The position numbers and the translations under genes are program-made. The notes under the pieces were generated by a model that had not been told where the DNA came from, made no database searches, and saw only the letters and a list, made by a program, of their open reading frames with translations. Of a stretch of DNA of 64,000 nucleotides, positions 11,399 through 23,997 are shown piece after piece. The stretch is taken from NCBI GenBank assembly GCA_030765055.1, contig CM060953.1, positions 185,574,768 to 185,638,767 on the forward strand. Direction: 5' to 3'. The number at the start of each line of letters is the position of its first letter. Within the stretch, counting starts at the first letter, position 1. Source of the DNA: Mantis religiosa. Lineage: Eukaryota > Arthropoda > Insecta > Mantodea > Mantidae.

Positions 11399-12053
11399 CT
11401 AATTGGTTAATGCTTTCGCGCTATAGGCCATAGGCGGTGCCTTCTCGTTACATATAAACCTGCAGTAAACATCATAATAATTGCCAGGAAGATAGATAAA
11501 ATCATACAAATTAGAATATGAAGGCATGCAAAAATAATGAAGTTTATAGTGAAACTGAGCAAGTTGAACCTGAACGAATGAGCAATGAAACTGAAACAAG
11601 TTTATAATGAAAGGGCTTCGGCCTTTTCCACTGAGATTTTTTTTAACCAGCACACATACCTTGCAAAAATGCTTGTCTTTCAGTCTTAAAAGTCGTGTCA
11701 CGCCATACTTGTCGTGTGTCCTTCATTCACCCAAGTCTCGTCAAGGTAGTATATTTTGCGACTTGTATCCCGGTACAGTCTGATTGTCCTTAAATAACGT
11801 CTTCGCCACACAGCAATATCGCCCCTGGAGTGGTAAGTTTTCCTGTTGTCTCAATTTCATGTCGCGATGTTCCTACGCATACAACACTCACACCTGTAAG
11901 TTCAGAGCGCAGCTGTTCGACTTCTCTCACTGACAAAGTCGGATTCTTCTCTGTGAGTGCATTAAACACGTGCACCACAATTCCTCTTTCGCCGCTTTGT
12001 AAAGGTTTTCCCTTGGGATGCTGCAGCGAAAAACTGGCGGTAGACTCTGCCAT
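11399..12053 (-). pseudogene. PPY-type Tc1-like transposase, N-terminal part (copy A)
   Basis: From the ATG at 12053 the minus strand encodes an 87-residue frame: GIVVHVFNALTEKNPTLSVREVEQL, then LTGVSVVCVGTSRHEIETTGKLTTPG. This is the N-terminal DNA-binding region of a Tc1/mariner-like family whose members read VSxxTVxRI...KLTTPGK. After a stop at about 11793 the relic continues in other frames through a DETW-like block (near 11737, around the first catalytic D) and GRSPFIINLFQFH. It ends at 11399 without the second and third catalytic residues. Copy B at 58248 has the same truncation, so both descend from one deleted, probably non-autonomous parent. Confidence 0.75.
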
Positions 12054-12352
12054 TATACATATAAGTACACGCGCAATAAACGATCAGTAAACTAATTTAG
12101 CTCTCGCACTCGGCACAACACACCTTGGAATGGTGATATATGACTAATCCAGTTCAAAACAAGGTCAGTGATAAAAGTCATATAAACAAATATGTCATCA
12201 CTACCGCAAAATCACGTGCTATGTGCTTGAGAGCAAACAAACCTCCTCTTTACTTGGTTTAACAATTAACATGCATTTCAGATAAATCAACTCTTTTGCG
12301 TAATATATTTAATTCAAACAGTTATGAAAATATAAATTTGACAATTCTCTTC

Positions 12353-12356
<4 letters not shown>

Positions 12357-12403
<47 letters not shown>
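12357..12403. repeat. (AT)n microsatellite
   Basis: About 23 AT units with one interruption (ATGTAT) inside copy A. Copy B has only a short ATATAT at the equivalent place (near 57670), so the run expanded after the two copies separated. Confidence 0.9.
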
Positions 12404-12524
12404 ACCATGTTAAATAACGAACTAATTTTTACCGCATAACAGTGCATATTACAATAGCAGTCAATGAGAGGTGATAAGGTCACGTGACCGTTAAGAGATA
12501 CGGGGCAAGCTTATGTGAAACAAT

Positions 12525-12767
12525 ACCCGTCTTGGTAGCATAGAAGGTAGCATGTCTACCTCACGTTCAAGAGGTCCCAAGTTCGAATCTCGGTCAGGGT
12601 GAGTTACCTGGATAAGGGTTTTCCCGGGGGTTTCCCTTATCCTTACAGACGAATGTCGGGTAGCTGTAAGCTCCATGGACCCTGGATACATTTGAGCATC
12701 ATTTCACTCATTTCATTCCCCGTCCGATATGACCTAATGTTGGAGGACGTAAAATTACAGAAAAAAA
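12525..12767 (+). mobile_element. SINE-A, full-length, with exact 12-bp target duplication
   Basis: Flanked by ATGTGAAACAAT at 12513-12524 and 12768-12779. The head has a tRNA-like A box region (GGTAGCATGTCTACCTC) and B box (AAGTTCGAATCTC). The body has ATAAGGGTTTTCCCGG, GGTAGCTGTAAGCTCCATGG, TTTGAGCATCATTTCACTC and CCGATATGACCTAATG, and ends GGACGTAAAATTACAG plus an A run. It sits inside the right terminal repeat of Tc1-like copy A. This is the cleanest reference copy of the family in the window. Confidence 0.95.
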
Positions 12768-12782
12768 ATGTGAAACAATGAT

Positions 12783-12870
12783 TAGTAACTATAAGCTCTG
12801 GGTACCCGGTACTCATTTGTACATCATTTTATTTATCTCAAATAGGAGCTAACGTTGCAGGACGTAAAAA
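12783..12870 (+). repeat. SINE-A/108-bp repeat, right half of the interrupted copy
   Basis: Starts at the TA duplicate and reads TAGTAACTATAAGCTCTGGG, then the CATTTGTACATC block, and ends GCAGGACGTAAAAATAG, the ordinary SINE tail. With 10264-10350 it rebuilds one SINE-type repeat around copy A. Confidence 0.82.
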
Positions 12871-13809
12871 TAGTCTTCATTCGGAATAACTTTACGCAAC
12901 TGGTAAATCTTAAACATAGACGAAATGTTACAACATGAAATGTAAGCCTCGTTAAGTCATTTTCTGTGGAACTAACGTCTCTGAGGTAGTCCTTGTTGCT
13001 TTAAATTAAAAATGTTTATACCTTCTGCAAGTAACAAGCGTTATTCGTTTTTTTATCTCTTAGCCATGAAAGGAGAACTGAATTTTAAGGCATGAAAAGA
13101 CGATCGGCTTTAGAAAGATTTGAGCATCGCTTATTGTTTATTTCCGCTCTATCTACAAGGATAGACATTTCTGTTTATTAAGTATAGGTATATAAGAATG
13201 AAAGCTTGTAAGAACGGTTTGTAAAAAGTTGAGAACGTGATGTGAGTTCATTTTCTGCAAGTTCCTGCAATAGTAGAAAATAGTTTCCTGATCCATGTGA
13301 ACTGCGAAGTCGTGACTCTGCCGCAGTATTGGAAGATGAGAACGGGTGATAATAAGAGGACGTGGATGAGATAACGATATGAGAAAATCGAAGGAGTCGA
13401 GTGTCTGTGCGGGCAAATCGAGTAAGCTGTTCGATATCTTTGGAGGTCAACGAGCTAACTCAAACTTGGCAGTGATGGGCATTGCACTAATTGGAAACGT
13501 AGCGTTCAAAGTGATCTTTCACAGTTCCAATCAGGGAAACCTTTTAAGATTTCGAATCTCCAATATAAGGTGAAAAGCAAATAACTGTCTATGTTTAAAC
13601 CCCTTTAACTGCTTGTACACAATCAAATAATGGATCACGAAACGTTTCAAGAAATATTACAACTCACAAACTTTCTTATCAAATTTATGCCAAAACAATA
13701 AATACTTGCTGTACGTGGAAGAAGAATTGACACTGACTTGACTTTTGGCAATGAAATGCGGGTATTTAGAGTGCGTCATGAAATCTGCAACACTCCTGAA
13801 GATGAAAAG
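12871..13809. other. No recognised feature
   Basis: No gene or repeat recognised. Overlapping short frames on both strands around 13150-13570 carry no motif I know. Confidence 0.4.
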
Positions 13810-14347
13810 TAAACACAAATTGTTTCCTAGGCAGGACAAAGCTTCAGGGCATATTGACCTTCACTGACCAACATCTATACATGTTTGCACTCGTCTGACC
13901 ATATTCTCTGAAGTTTTACGGAGAGTATCCTCGCCAGTGTTACTTATTTCGGTTCGAATGGGTTCCTTGAGAAATTCAATTGTCAGTGGCCTATTCTAGT
14001 ACACTCTATTGTTTAGATAACCCCACAAGAAAAACTTCGGTGAGGTTAGGTCAGGGGATCTTGGCCAGAGACCTTTTGAGATTATTTGATTATCAAAGAA
14101 ACTGTTTACAAGTTCCATGGTGTCCTTAGATGTATGGCATTTTCTTCATCTTGCTGGAAATAACCTTCTCTCAATTAGATATCATCCAGCTGCTCCACAA
14201 ATGTCTTGAAGATACCCATATAAACTTCAGTGTCTACAGTCGTATCAAAGAAAATGGGACCAACGATCTATAGATGCTGGTGGAGGACACATCCAAGATT
14301 TTCTCTGAGATGTAAATAGTGTAATGTGATCTCCCAATTGTGTATTA
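13810..14347 (-). pseudogene. IS630-like transposase remnant, C-terminal half
   Basis: Read on the minus strand from about 14300, with frame changes: GPIFFDTTVDTEVYMGIFK, then FQQDE (second catalytic D region), WPRSPDLTSPKFFLWGYL (the SPDL block of the third acidic residue) and a tail with RTEISNTGEDTLRKTSENM. This order is that of IS630/Tc1-type transposases common in insects. Stops interrupt it. The rightward, 5' continuation is replaced by mariner-2 at 14348, with possible flank beyond 15582, so the mariner probably jumped into this older element. Confidence 0.7.
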
Positions 14348-15582
14348 CGAGGGTGATTCAAATGAAAACCTTAAATTTGTAATAACAAATCGAAATTTCG
14401 CACCGTTTATCTGTAAGTTGGTAAGCGTGCTGCAAACAGCGTGCAGAATGACCTGTAGGTGGCAGCATAGTGTGTATGCACACATAACGTCGCAGTATCA
14501 GTATAAAGATGACCATCACACTTGCGACTTGCACCAGGGAAGAACAGCGTACTGTTATACGGTTTTTGCATAGTGAAGGTGTAAAACCTATTGAAATTCA
14601 TCGACGAATGAAGGTTCAGTACGGCGATGCATGTTTGTCATAGCAGCAAGTCTACGAATGGACTAGGAAGTTCGCAAATGGAGTGACTTCAGTGGAAGAT
14701 ACTCCACGTCCGGGTCAGGCACAACGAGTTGTGACTCCACAGAAAATTGCAACAGTTGAAGCCATAGTGAAGGAAAACCGCCGAGTGACACTGAATGACA
14801 TTGCAGTATGTTTAAAGATCAGTCATGGGTCAGCAGTTTCACAAAGCGTCAGCAAGATGGGTGCCATGGCAGCTGACTCCTGAAATGAGAGAACGACGTG
14901 TTGATGCTTGTGAAGACCTTCTTCGGTGCTTTGAACGGGAAGGTGATGGCTTACTTGCAAGAATCGTTAGTGGGGACGAAACCTGGGTTCACTTCCACCA
15001 ACCGAAGCGAAGAGAGCGAGCAAGGAATGGCGCCATCCCTCATCACCAAACTCTCTTTTTGGATGAAAAATGTGTCATTTTGGAGGATTACATGCCTAGA
15101 GGGGACCACTGTCACCAGTGCATCATGCACAATCTCCTAAAAAGTCATCTGCGGCCTGCAATCAAATCAAAGCAACGTGGATTGCTATCAGCAGGTGTCC
15201 TTTTGCAACATGACAATGCAAGGCCCCATACTGTCCGTACAACTGTTGCAACAATCACAGACCTGCATTTTCAGTGTCTTCCTCATCCACTATAGTCACC
15301 AGACCTTGCCCCAATTAATGTCCATATGTTTGGACAACTCAAAGACGCACTGGGAGGGAAGAACTTCCTTTCCGATGAAGAGGTACGCCACGCGGTGCAT
15401 GAGTGGTTGCTCGGACTACCAAAAGAATTTTTTCTCTAAAGGCATTTATGCACTTTCTAAGCGCTGGAGGACTTGCATGAGTGTGGGGGCATTATGATGA
15501 AAACAGATACAACTTTGTACCACTTCTGCACAATAAATAATATCTAAAAGGTATTTAAGGTTTTCATTTGACTCATCCTCGT
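14348..15582 (+). mobile_element. mariner-2 with terminal repeats and TA sites
   Basis: The ends are CGAGGGTGATTCAAATGAAA at 14348 and, read on the minus strand from 15581, CGAGGATGAGTCAAATGAAA. They are flanked by TA at 14346-14347 and 15583-15584. Both ends share AACCTTAAAT a little further in. Its length of 1.24 kb is normal for an intact mariner. Confidence 0.92.
14509..15497 (+). pseudogene. mariner-2 transposase, inactivated, third catalytic D changed to N
   Basis: The ATG at 14509 opens a mariner N terminus (TREEQRTVIRFLHSEGVKPI), which ends at a stop near 14641. The second HTH follows (TPQKIATVEAIVKENRRVTL), with a frame change near 14840. The catalytic domain has SGDETWVHFHQP (first D), LLQHDNARPHTV (second D) and SPDLAPINVHMFG. 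In the last block the usual (S/C)D dipeptide is IN, so the third catalytic Asp of DD34D is replaced by Asn. A stop precedes SPDL near 15292. The end, KRWRTCMSVGAL, fits the mariner C terminus. Stops, frameshift and active-site loss agree on a dead copy. Confidence 0.87.
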
Positions 15583-15902
15583 TATTTTCTCCCAAAGTTT
15601 CACGTGTCTCCTATTATTGGTTCAAAAGTTATGGCCTATTGAAATGGTTCAGATTTATATGGATCACATCATATAATCTATAATATATCTATAAATGTTC
15701 AGGACTGTGATACCATAATGCATGGTGCAGGTGGTAAAATTAGGTATACTAATATGCGTTTAGTTAATTAGATTCACTTGCAAATATTACTGTGTTAGAT
15801 TGATTTCGTGTGCTTTCTTAAGGTAGGGATGTCCTGGATCTCAAATTTATTTATAATATAACCATGGAATATATTTAGTGGACAGTAGTAAATATTAGAG
15901 AT

Positions 15903-18362
<2,460 letters not shown>

Positions 18363-18977
18363 ATGGAGCCTCGCCGACACACACCCCTCTCCCTTTTCTT
18401 AAGCAGTTGTGTTTCATCCACTGACATTGACAGTTGCATCTCTGTTTTCAAAGCCGTTGACTGCTTTTTAAGTAATATGGATCGAAAACGCCATGCAACT
18501 ACAAAAAAGAGAGAGAAATTTTCATCAGGTTATTTAAAAAAGGAAAAATATATTCAAGAAATTGGAGAAACCATTGGAAGACCTACCAGTACAGTGAAGA
18601 CATTATATACAGGTTTGATTAAGAAACAGTCATCCTGCAGTTCTATACGAGATGGAGAAAGGACAGTTACTTAGAGAAGTGAAGAAAAATCCTAAACTAA
18701 GAGCTCCAAAACTTGCTATTGCAGTTCAAACACACACAGGAAAGTCCGTTTCAGCACAAACTAAACGAAAGGTGCTTTATGAAGCTGAGTATGGAGGCCT
18801 CTAACCACACATCAGTAAAATCAACAGAAGGAAACGAGTTGCTTTTGCAAAAGAACATAAATATGTTGGGTTTGTTTTCTGGAAGAAGGTTGCATTTACT
18901 GACGAGAGTCAATTTGAGCTAAAGGGGGCGAATAATAGTGTAGAGAAAAAAGAATTGTGAGCTTGGAGAGAAAAATA

Positions 18978-19704
18978 CAGGATGTTACAAAAAGGTACGG
19001 CCAAACTTTCAGGAAACATTCCTCACACACAAAGAAAGAAAATATGTTATGCGGACATGTGTCCGGAAACGCTTAATTTCCATGTTAGAGCTCATTTTAT
19101 TACTTCCCTTCAAATCACATTAATCATGGAATGGAAACACACGACAACAGAACGTACGAACGTGACTTCAAACACTTTATTACAGGAAATGTTCAAAATG
19201 TCCTCCGTTAGCGAGGTTACATGCATCCATCCTCCGTCGCATGGAATCCCTGATGCGCTGATGCAGCCCTGGAGAATGGCGTATTGTATCACAGCCGTCC
19301 ACAATACGAGCACGAAGAGTCTCTACATTTGGTACCTGGGTTGTGTAGACAAAAGCTTTCAAATGCCCCCATAAATGAAAGTCAAGAGGGTTGAGGTCAG
19401 GAGAGCGTGGAGGCCATGGAATTGATCCGCCTCTACCAATCCATTGGTCACCGAATCTGTTGTTGAGAAGCGTACGAACACTTCGACTGAAATGTGCAGG
19501 AGCTCCATCGTGCATGAACCACAATGGGTATTTTGACATTTGTCTGCACGAATGATTTCAATTTACATTTTAAGAGAAATACTAAAATGAGCTCTAACAT
19601 GGAAATTTAGCGTTTCCGGTCACATGTCCGCATAACATATTTTCTTTCTTTGTGTGTGAGGAATGTTTCCTGAAAGTTTGGCCGTACCTTTTTGTAACAT
19701 TCTG
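18978..19704 (-). mobile_element. IS630-like transposon with 122-bp terminal inverted repeats
   Basis: Near-identical 122-bp arms at 18978-19099 and 19583-19704, starting CAG(G/A)ATGTTACAAAAAGG. TA at 18976-18977 and 19705-19706 is the target duplication. Removing the element rejoins the Tc1-like coding sequence (ERKI-TASVEHGGG). Only the C-terminal part of the transposase remains, so this is an internally deleted, possibly cross-mobilised copy. The small divergence between arms suggests a recent insertion. Confidence 0.92.
19180..19539 (-). pseudogene. IS630-like transposase, C-terminal 119 residues
   Basis: The minus-strand frame reads MSKYPLWFMHDGAPAHFSRS (second catalytic D in HDGAPAH), then WPPRSPDLNPLDFHLWGHLK (third acidic block), then a helical tail to FEHFL. 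The N-terminal HTH and the first catalytic D are gone. The frame itself is intact and well conserved, but it begins inside the deleted protein, so the ATG at 19539 is incidental. Its relatives are common in insect genomes. The gene lies between the 122-bp arms. Confidence 0.85.
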
Positions 19705-20125
19705 TATAACAGCTTCAGTTGAACATGGAGGCGGTTCAGTACTTGTCTGGGACTGCATGAGTGCAAATGGTGTTGGGGATTTGTGTTTTATTGATTGAAT
19801 TATGAACCATAAGGTTTATATAAACATCCTAAAAACATATCTGTCCAGAAGTGTAAATAATTGGTGTCTTTCTGAGAATTATATAATCACACAAGATAAT
19901 GTTCCAAAACACACAGCTCTAGATGTAAGACTATGGCTGTTGTAGAATACTCCACGATGGATGCCGACATCACCGCAATCCCCAGACATGATTCCAATAG
20001 AAAATTTGTGCAGTATACTGGACAAAAATATTAGGACTCATCAGATATCTAACATAAAGGATCTAAAGAACGCTACACTAGCGGAATGGTGTAAAATTAC
20101 GGTGGAAACACAATCTTTGGTGTAA

Positions 20126-20700
20126 TCCACGCCAAGAAGAATGAAATAGATTATAAAGAGAAATGGAGGGCCTACTAAGTACTAACTTGCGCTTCTACCC
20201 CGAGAATATCTTCAATATAAACCAGTTACTTGTAAGAAACTGTGCCTACAAGTTTATAAACCTCTATGGCAGTTACAAAGCTGTTTTTTTAATCATTTTG
20301 ATTATTGATGTTCAGCGGTATAAGTTTGTGGTGTTCTGTGAACACGGAGTTAATGAAGTGTGCAGTTAATTGGTCCGAGCAAGAGAAAACGTGCTTGTTT
20401 TGTTTACTTTAGAAAGGGATGGGCATTTAAGAAAGTAAGTCAGTCTCAGCAAATGTCTATACGAGAAAGAAGGAGACATGGCGGGAAATACATACAGCTT
20501 TCTGCAGTTTTTGGAGGAAAGGAATAAAGTATACTCCGTTTAAAGATGCAGTGGAAGTGACAAAAGGCAAATCTTTACAAAGTGCAGTATTTGGTCCATA
20601 CGAAGACTGACTATGTATGTGTTAGGCCCATGTATCCTTTCTTCGATTCAGTATAAATTTGTATAACTGGTAAGCCTTAAGATTTTGGCGAATACATGAA
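20126..20700. other. No recognised feature
   Basis: 3' flank of the Tc1-like pseudogene. No right terminal repeat or other feature recognised. Confidence 0.4.
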
Positions 20701-20713
20701 AAAATGTAGACTT

Positions 20714-21372
20714 ATAGAAAGGTAGAGTCAGACTGAAAATTTCAATATCATAGCCGGTATTTGAACCACGGATCTTCCGTCTCCGCCCAGCCGCTCTAAC
20801 CATTGAGCTACTATGGCCAACGTGCCGATATGACATTAAATTCTCCAACTAACTCTCGTTTCTCCCGGTAAACCACTTAGGAGTTCTCATAAACACATGA
20901 AACAACTACCTTAATGGCAACTTACAACATGTAAGTACTTTAAGGTCCGGGCTTTGTAGTTAACCACTATTAGGTCAATTAATTAAAATTAATTGTGCTT
21001 TCACATTGGCCGTGTGTAGGCTAAAGTATAGAAAGGTAGAGTCAGACTGAAAATTTCAATGTCATTGCCGGGGTTTGAACCACGGATCTTCTGGTCTCCA
21101 TCCAGCCGCTCTAACCATTGAGCTACTATGGCCAACGTGCCAACACGACATTAAATTCTCCAACTGACTCGTGTTTTTCCCGGTAAACTACTTAGCAGTT
21201 CTCATAATCACATGATACAACTACCTTAATGGCGACTTACAGCGTGTAAGAACGGAGACCAGAAGATCCGTGGTTCAAACCCCGGCTATGGCATTGACAT
21301 TTTCAGTCTAACTCTACCTTTCTATACTTTAGTTTACACACGGCCAGTGTGAAGGAACAATTAATTTCCATT
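20714..21372 (-). mobile_element. Composite tRNA-derived SINE-C with long inverted arms
   Basis: Flanked by exact 12-bp repeats AAATGTAGACTT (20702-20713 and 21373-21384). Inside are two minus-strand tRNA-like units with GTAGCTCAATGGTTAGAGC A-box regions and GGTTCAAATACC or GGTTTGAACC-type B boxes (20715-20830 and 21025-21130). A third, plus-strand partial unit (21250-21320) is the reverse complement of the second. Sequence outside these units also pairs: AATTAATTGTGCTTTCACA at 20984 and its inverse near 21345-21363, so arms of about 110 bp enclose the second unit. A simple SINE would not have inverted arms. Confidence 0.7.
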
Positions 21373-21384
21373 AAATGTAGACTT

Positions 21385-23080
21385 CTTTAAAGCACACACT
21401 TTATTTTAGATAATTTGCTTTAGCGTTAGCCGTTTCCTAAATATCAGGTATTATTCGTTTGAATGTTTCAATACTTAACACCTGCGATCGTTATTCAGTT
21501 GTTTCTTGCGTTGGTATGTGACGACCAATTCTTAAACATTTGATAAACGCTCACCTCTTAAAACATTTGAGTAACGATGTTTGCTTTACATCAATAAGAA
21601 AGTGCACTATTCAACTATTTCTGTAAACGCTTAATATGAAGTAGTTTTCGTAGCAATAGTTTGTAGAAGCTATGTAAAAATAAAACATAATAACTAACGT
21701 CATATGAAGGTTATATTATTAACTGCTAATCCAAAGCTGGCTTCCTAAATCAATAAACATGTCAAATAACCTTAATTCAATCTGGTGGAACATAACCTAG
21801 GCTAGAGTCTCTCTGGAATATCTTCTCGCTTCATTTAAGACTAAATCTGTAAACCAACATAATCAAGAAGCATTATATTCAGCTGTATACATAATATAAA
21901 GCGTCTTTAAAGGCAAGAGAGGAGACATATATACGTAGCCATGCAAAATACTAACTAAAAGCTCTGGGATATTGCATGGCAGAGAAATAGGTAGAGATGC
22001 TGGCTGCATTACCGATCCAGCTCCATCGATTCGTTTCAGTTACAACCAAGCTCCACTAGATGGCAAAACGGATGTATGCATCAATGCTCTCTCGCTAGAT
22101 TTCGCTCTGAACGCTTCGCTTAGTATTTGAGAGGCCTTTATGAAAGTGGTTCGAGCGTAGTTCTCAATATAACTGGGATTGTATGGATAACAATAACAAC
22201 AGGAAGGCAGTTCATGTAACTAGATATGAAAGGGATGAAATTATTGTTAAAGTTCTTCTCCTCTCAAGTGATGTATGAATCCTTGCGTGAAATAATGGGA
22301 TTTAGCGAATGAACATGGACAGTCAGTTGTTTTCTCCATATCATTTTGATTGTAATTGTTTTGTGACATTCATAAAGTTATTTACGTTAGGTATTTTAAT
22401 TAATGGTACTAGCTTTAACTGAAAATTACAAAACTAATTACCTATAGGGTTCCTATAAGACTGTTACGCATGAATAGTTTCTTAAAATATAAAAATGTTT
22501 TCTGTTTCGCTTATTTCTATCACGCAAAGCGTTTATATAACTGACATACACATGCAAAATGCATCATTTTACACTAAGAAATACATGCAATGAAATGTAT
22601 TGTTCTTTCAAAAGCCATTCAAAGAACTCAGACGTTTTATTTTTGCATATTTGTGACTGAAAAGTACTAAATCATCATTTTGGAAGCAGAACCATGACAT
22701 ATTAAGACTTTTATCGAAAATAATGTTACTTGTTGCATCTGTGTTGGACTTTTCACAACTTATGATACAACGAAATTTTAGCTACTTGGGCTTTATTGTG
22801 TAAGTTATAAAACTGGTTAATACAAGCGACAATCAAAATCAGAAGACTAGAAGTGAAATAACTGTGTTTCTTTAAATGTTTTGCAGTTTTATTGTAGGAT
22901 TGGACCTGACGTCTACTAATATTAATTTAATCTTAAACTGTGACTTTTAGGTTAAGTATTGTTGTTGAAGTATATGGTAAATTGTTTTAATTACCTCGAG
23001 GAAGCAGATAAAGGCTTACTAACTGTGTAACAATATACTGATCTATATGTGCAAATATAATAATTTGTAGCTTAAAACTT
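21385..23080. other. No recognised feature
   Basis: 1.7 kb of AT-rich sequence with no coding frame of note on either strand, no tRNA-like boxes and no match to other parts of the window. Confidence 0.45.
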
Positions 23081-23084
23081 CACT

Positions 23085-23455
23085 TATCTTATAAGAAATG
23101 ATGATAATTCTTATAAATTCTCCGGGATCGCGATTTATCTTCAGCTGGAAAACAAAGCTGTCGCCATAGTTACGTTATGTTCTTGTTAGTACTATCTAAA
23201 TATGAAAATAAAGCAAATTTAAAAACAGAATCGATTCCCGGTATCTCAAAATTCATTACGCGATGTTTGTGTTTTAAAATAAATATATTTTCGCAAACCA
23301 TTAAACCTATCGGAGCATTTAATTGTTTTAATAATTTAACTTCTGGATTTATTTCATAGTTAAATGACCAAAAATGATCTGCTACGGTCGATCTACCAGT
23401 TTGTTTATACTTAATGTTACGAAAATGTAACTTAATTGCGATTTTAACAACTCCA
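23085..23455 (-). pseudogene. Penelope-like element, GIY-YIG C-terminal fragment (minus)
   Basis: The minus strand encodes HFRNIKYKQTGRSTVADHFW, then EINPEVKLLKQLNAPIGLM and HRVMNFEIPGIDSVFKFAL. This matches the C-terminal GIY-YIG endonuclease region of the PLE copies at 50125 and 62316. Its 3' side (23090-23130) mirrors the 3' side of the plus-strand copy at 24580-24630 (CTTATAAATTCTCC region). The two fragments therefore face away from each other around a LINE remnant. The start of the domain and the whole reverse transcriptase are absent. Confidence 0.8.
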
Positions 23456-23459
23456 AATG

Positions 23460-23960
23460 GAAGTTTAACAAAAACATTATTTTCCCTTATGTATATGACA
23501 GAGGAAAATGTGAAAGTCTTGTACCAAATTTTGATTTGACACAATTTTTAAGTGGACATGGTAAATTTGGTGAATACTTATCACGCTTTCACTTAACATC
23601 CAACCCCGAGTGAATGTGTGGTGAAGAATTTCAAACTGTGGTTCATCTCCTTTTCTGTTGTCCCATTTTCTGGAGAGAAAGACAAGAATTAATATTCAAG
23701 CTAGACTCTCTAGGAACTGAATTTTCTGCTCCGCTCACATCTTTGCTAATGAAGCCACAACAGTATAAGTACTTCATGATGTTTATAAACTCAGTGTTTA
23801 AACGTCTGAAATAGTTTAAATTAATATGCATCAGATTAAAACATATTTTCTTCCTTCTAGTATTTAAAATATTTTTGTTAAAATTGTTTATTTTTATGTA
23901 TCAACTCTAACCCTAATATACCACCGTGTAAAATAGGTTTCAATAAATCTGGATAAATAA
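23460..23960 (+). pseudogene. LINE ORF2 C-terminal zinc-knuckle fragment
   Basis: The plus-strand reading NFDLTQFLSGHGKFGEYLSR, HLTSNPE, a stop where Cys is expected, MCGEEFQTVVHLLFCCPIFW and a tail ending at the stop after FKRLK (23814) is the CCHC-like end of Jockey/R1-type ORF2 proteins. The A-rich 3' end with AATAAA-like repeats follows near 23940-23965. It is 5'-truncated and sits between two oppositely oriented PLE fragments. Confidence 0.75.
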
Positions 23961-23997
23961 ACAAAAATTGTGATTTTAATTTAATTTATAAATTATT

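Larger units (their letters stand above)
10351..12782 (-). mobile_element. PPY-type Tc1-like transposon, copy A, with nested LINE and SINE
   Basis: The ends are ATCTCTGTTTCATATAACC at 10351 and, read on the minus strand from 12782, ATC, then the inserted SINE, then ATTGTTTCACATAAGC. They match the ends of copy B (57545-58967). TA at 10349-10350 and 12783-12784 is the target duplication, and both flanks join into one SINE-A-type repeat, which proves the insertion site. Copy A was later hit by a LINE fragment (about 10386-11375) and a SINE-A (12525-12767) and gained an AT microsatellite (12357-12403). Without those insertions it is about the size of copy B. The transposase relic reads on the minus strand. 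Confidence 0.88.
18477..20125 (+). pseudogene. Tc1-like transposase, interrupted by an IS630-like element
   Basis: The likely start is the ATG at 18477 (MDRKRHATTKKREKFSSG). The open frame also runs upstream to 18363, but without family resemblance. The DNA-binding region (IGRPTSTVKTLYTGL) is followed, after a stop and frameshifts, by FVFWKKVAFTDESQFEL (first D). At 18978-19704 another transposon interrupts it. The frame resumes with SVEHGGGSVLVWDCMSANG, IITQDNVPKHTALDVRLWL (second D) and SPQSPDMIPIENL (glutamate of the DDE triad), and ends at the TAA at 20123. The D to E spacing is that of Tc1 DD34E enzymes. Several stops make it inactive. Outer terminal repeats were not identified. Confidence 0.82.

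Noticed and set aside
23140..23160. Fourth hammerhead motif (CTGAAGA on the minus strand of the PLE fragment)
   Set aside because: No GAAA follows at the needed distance, and no stem II can be drawn next to it.
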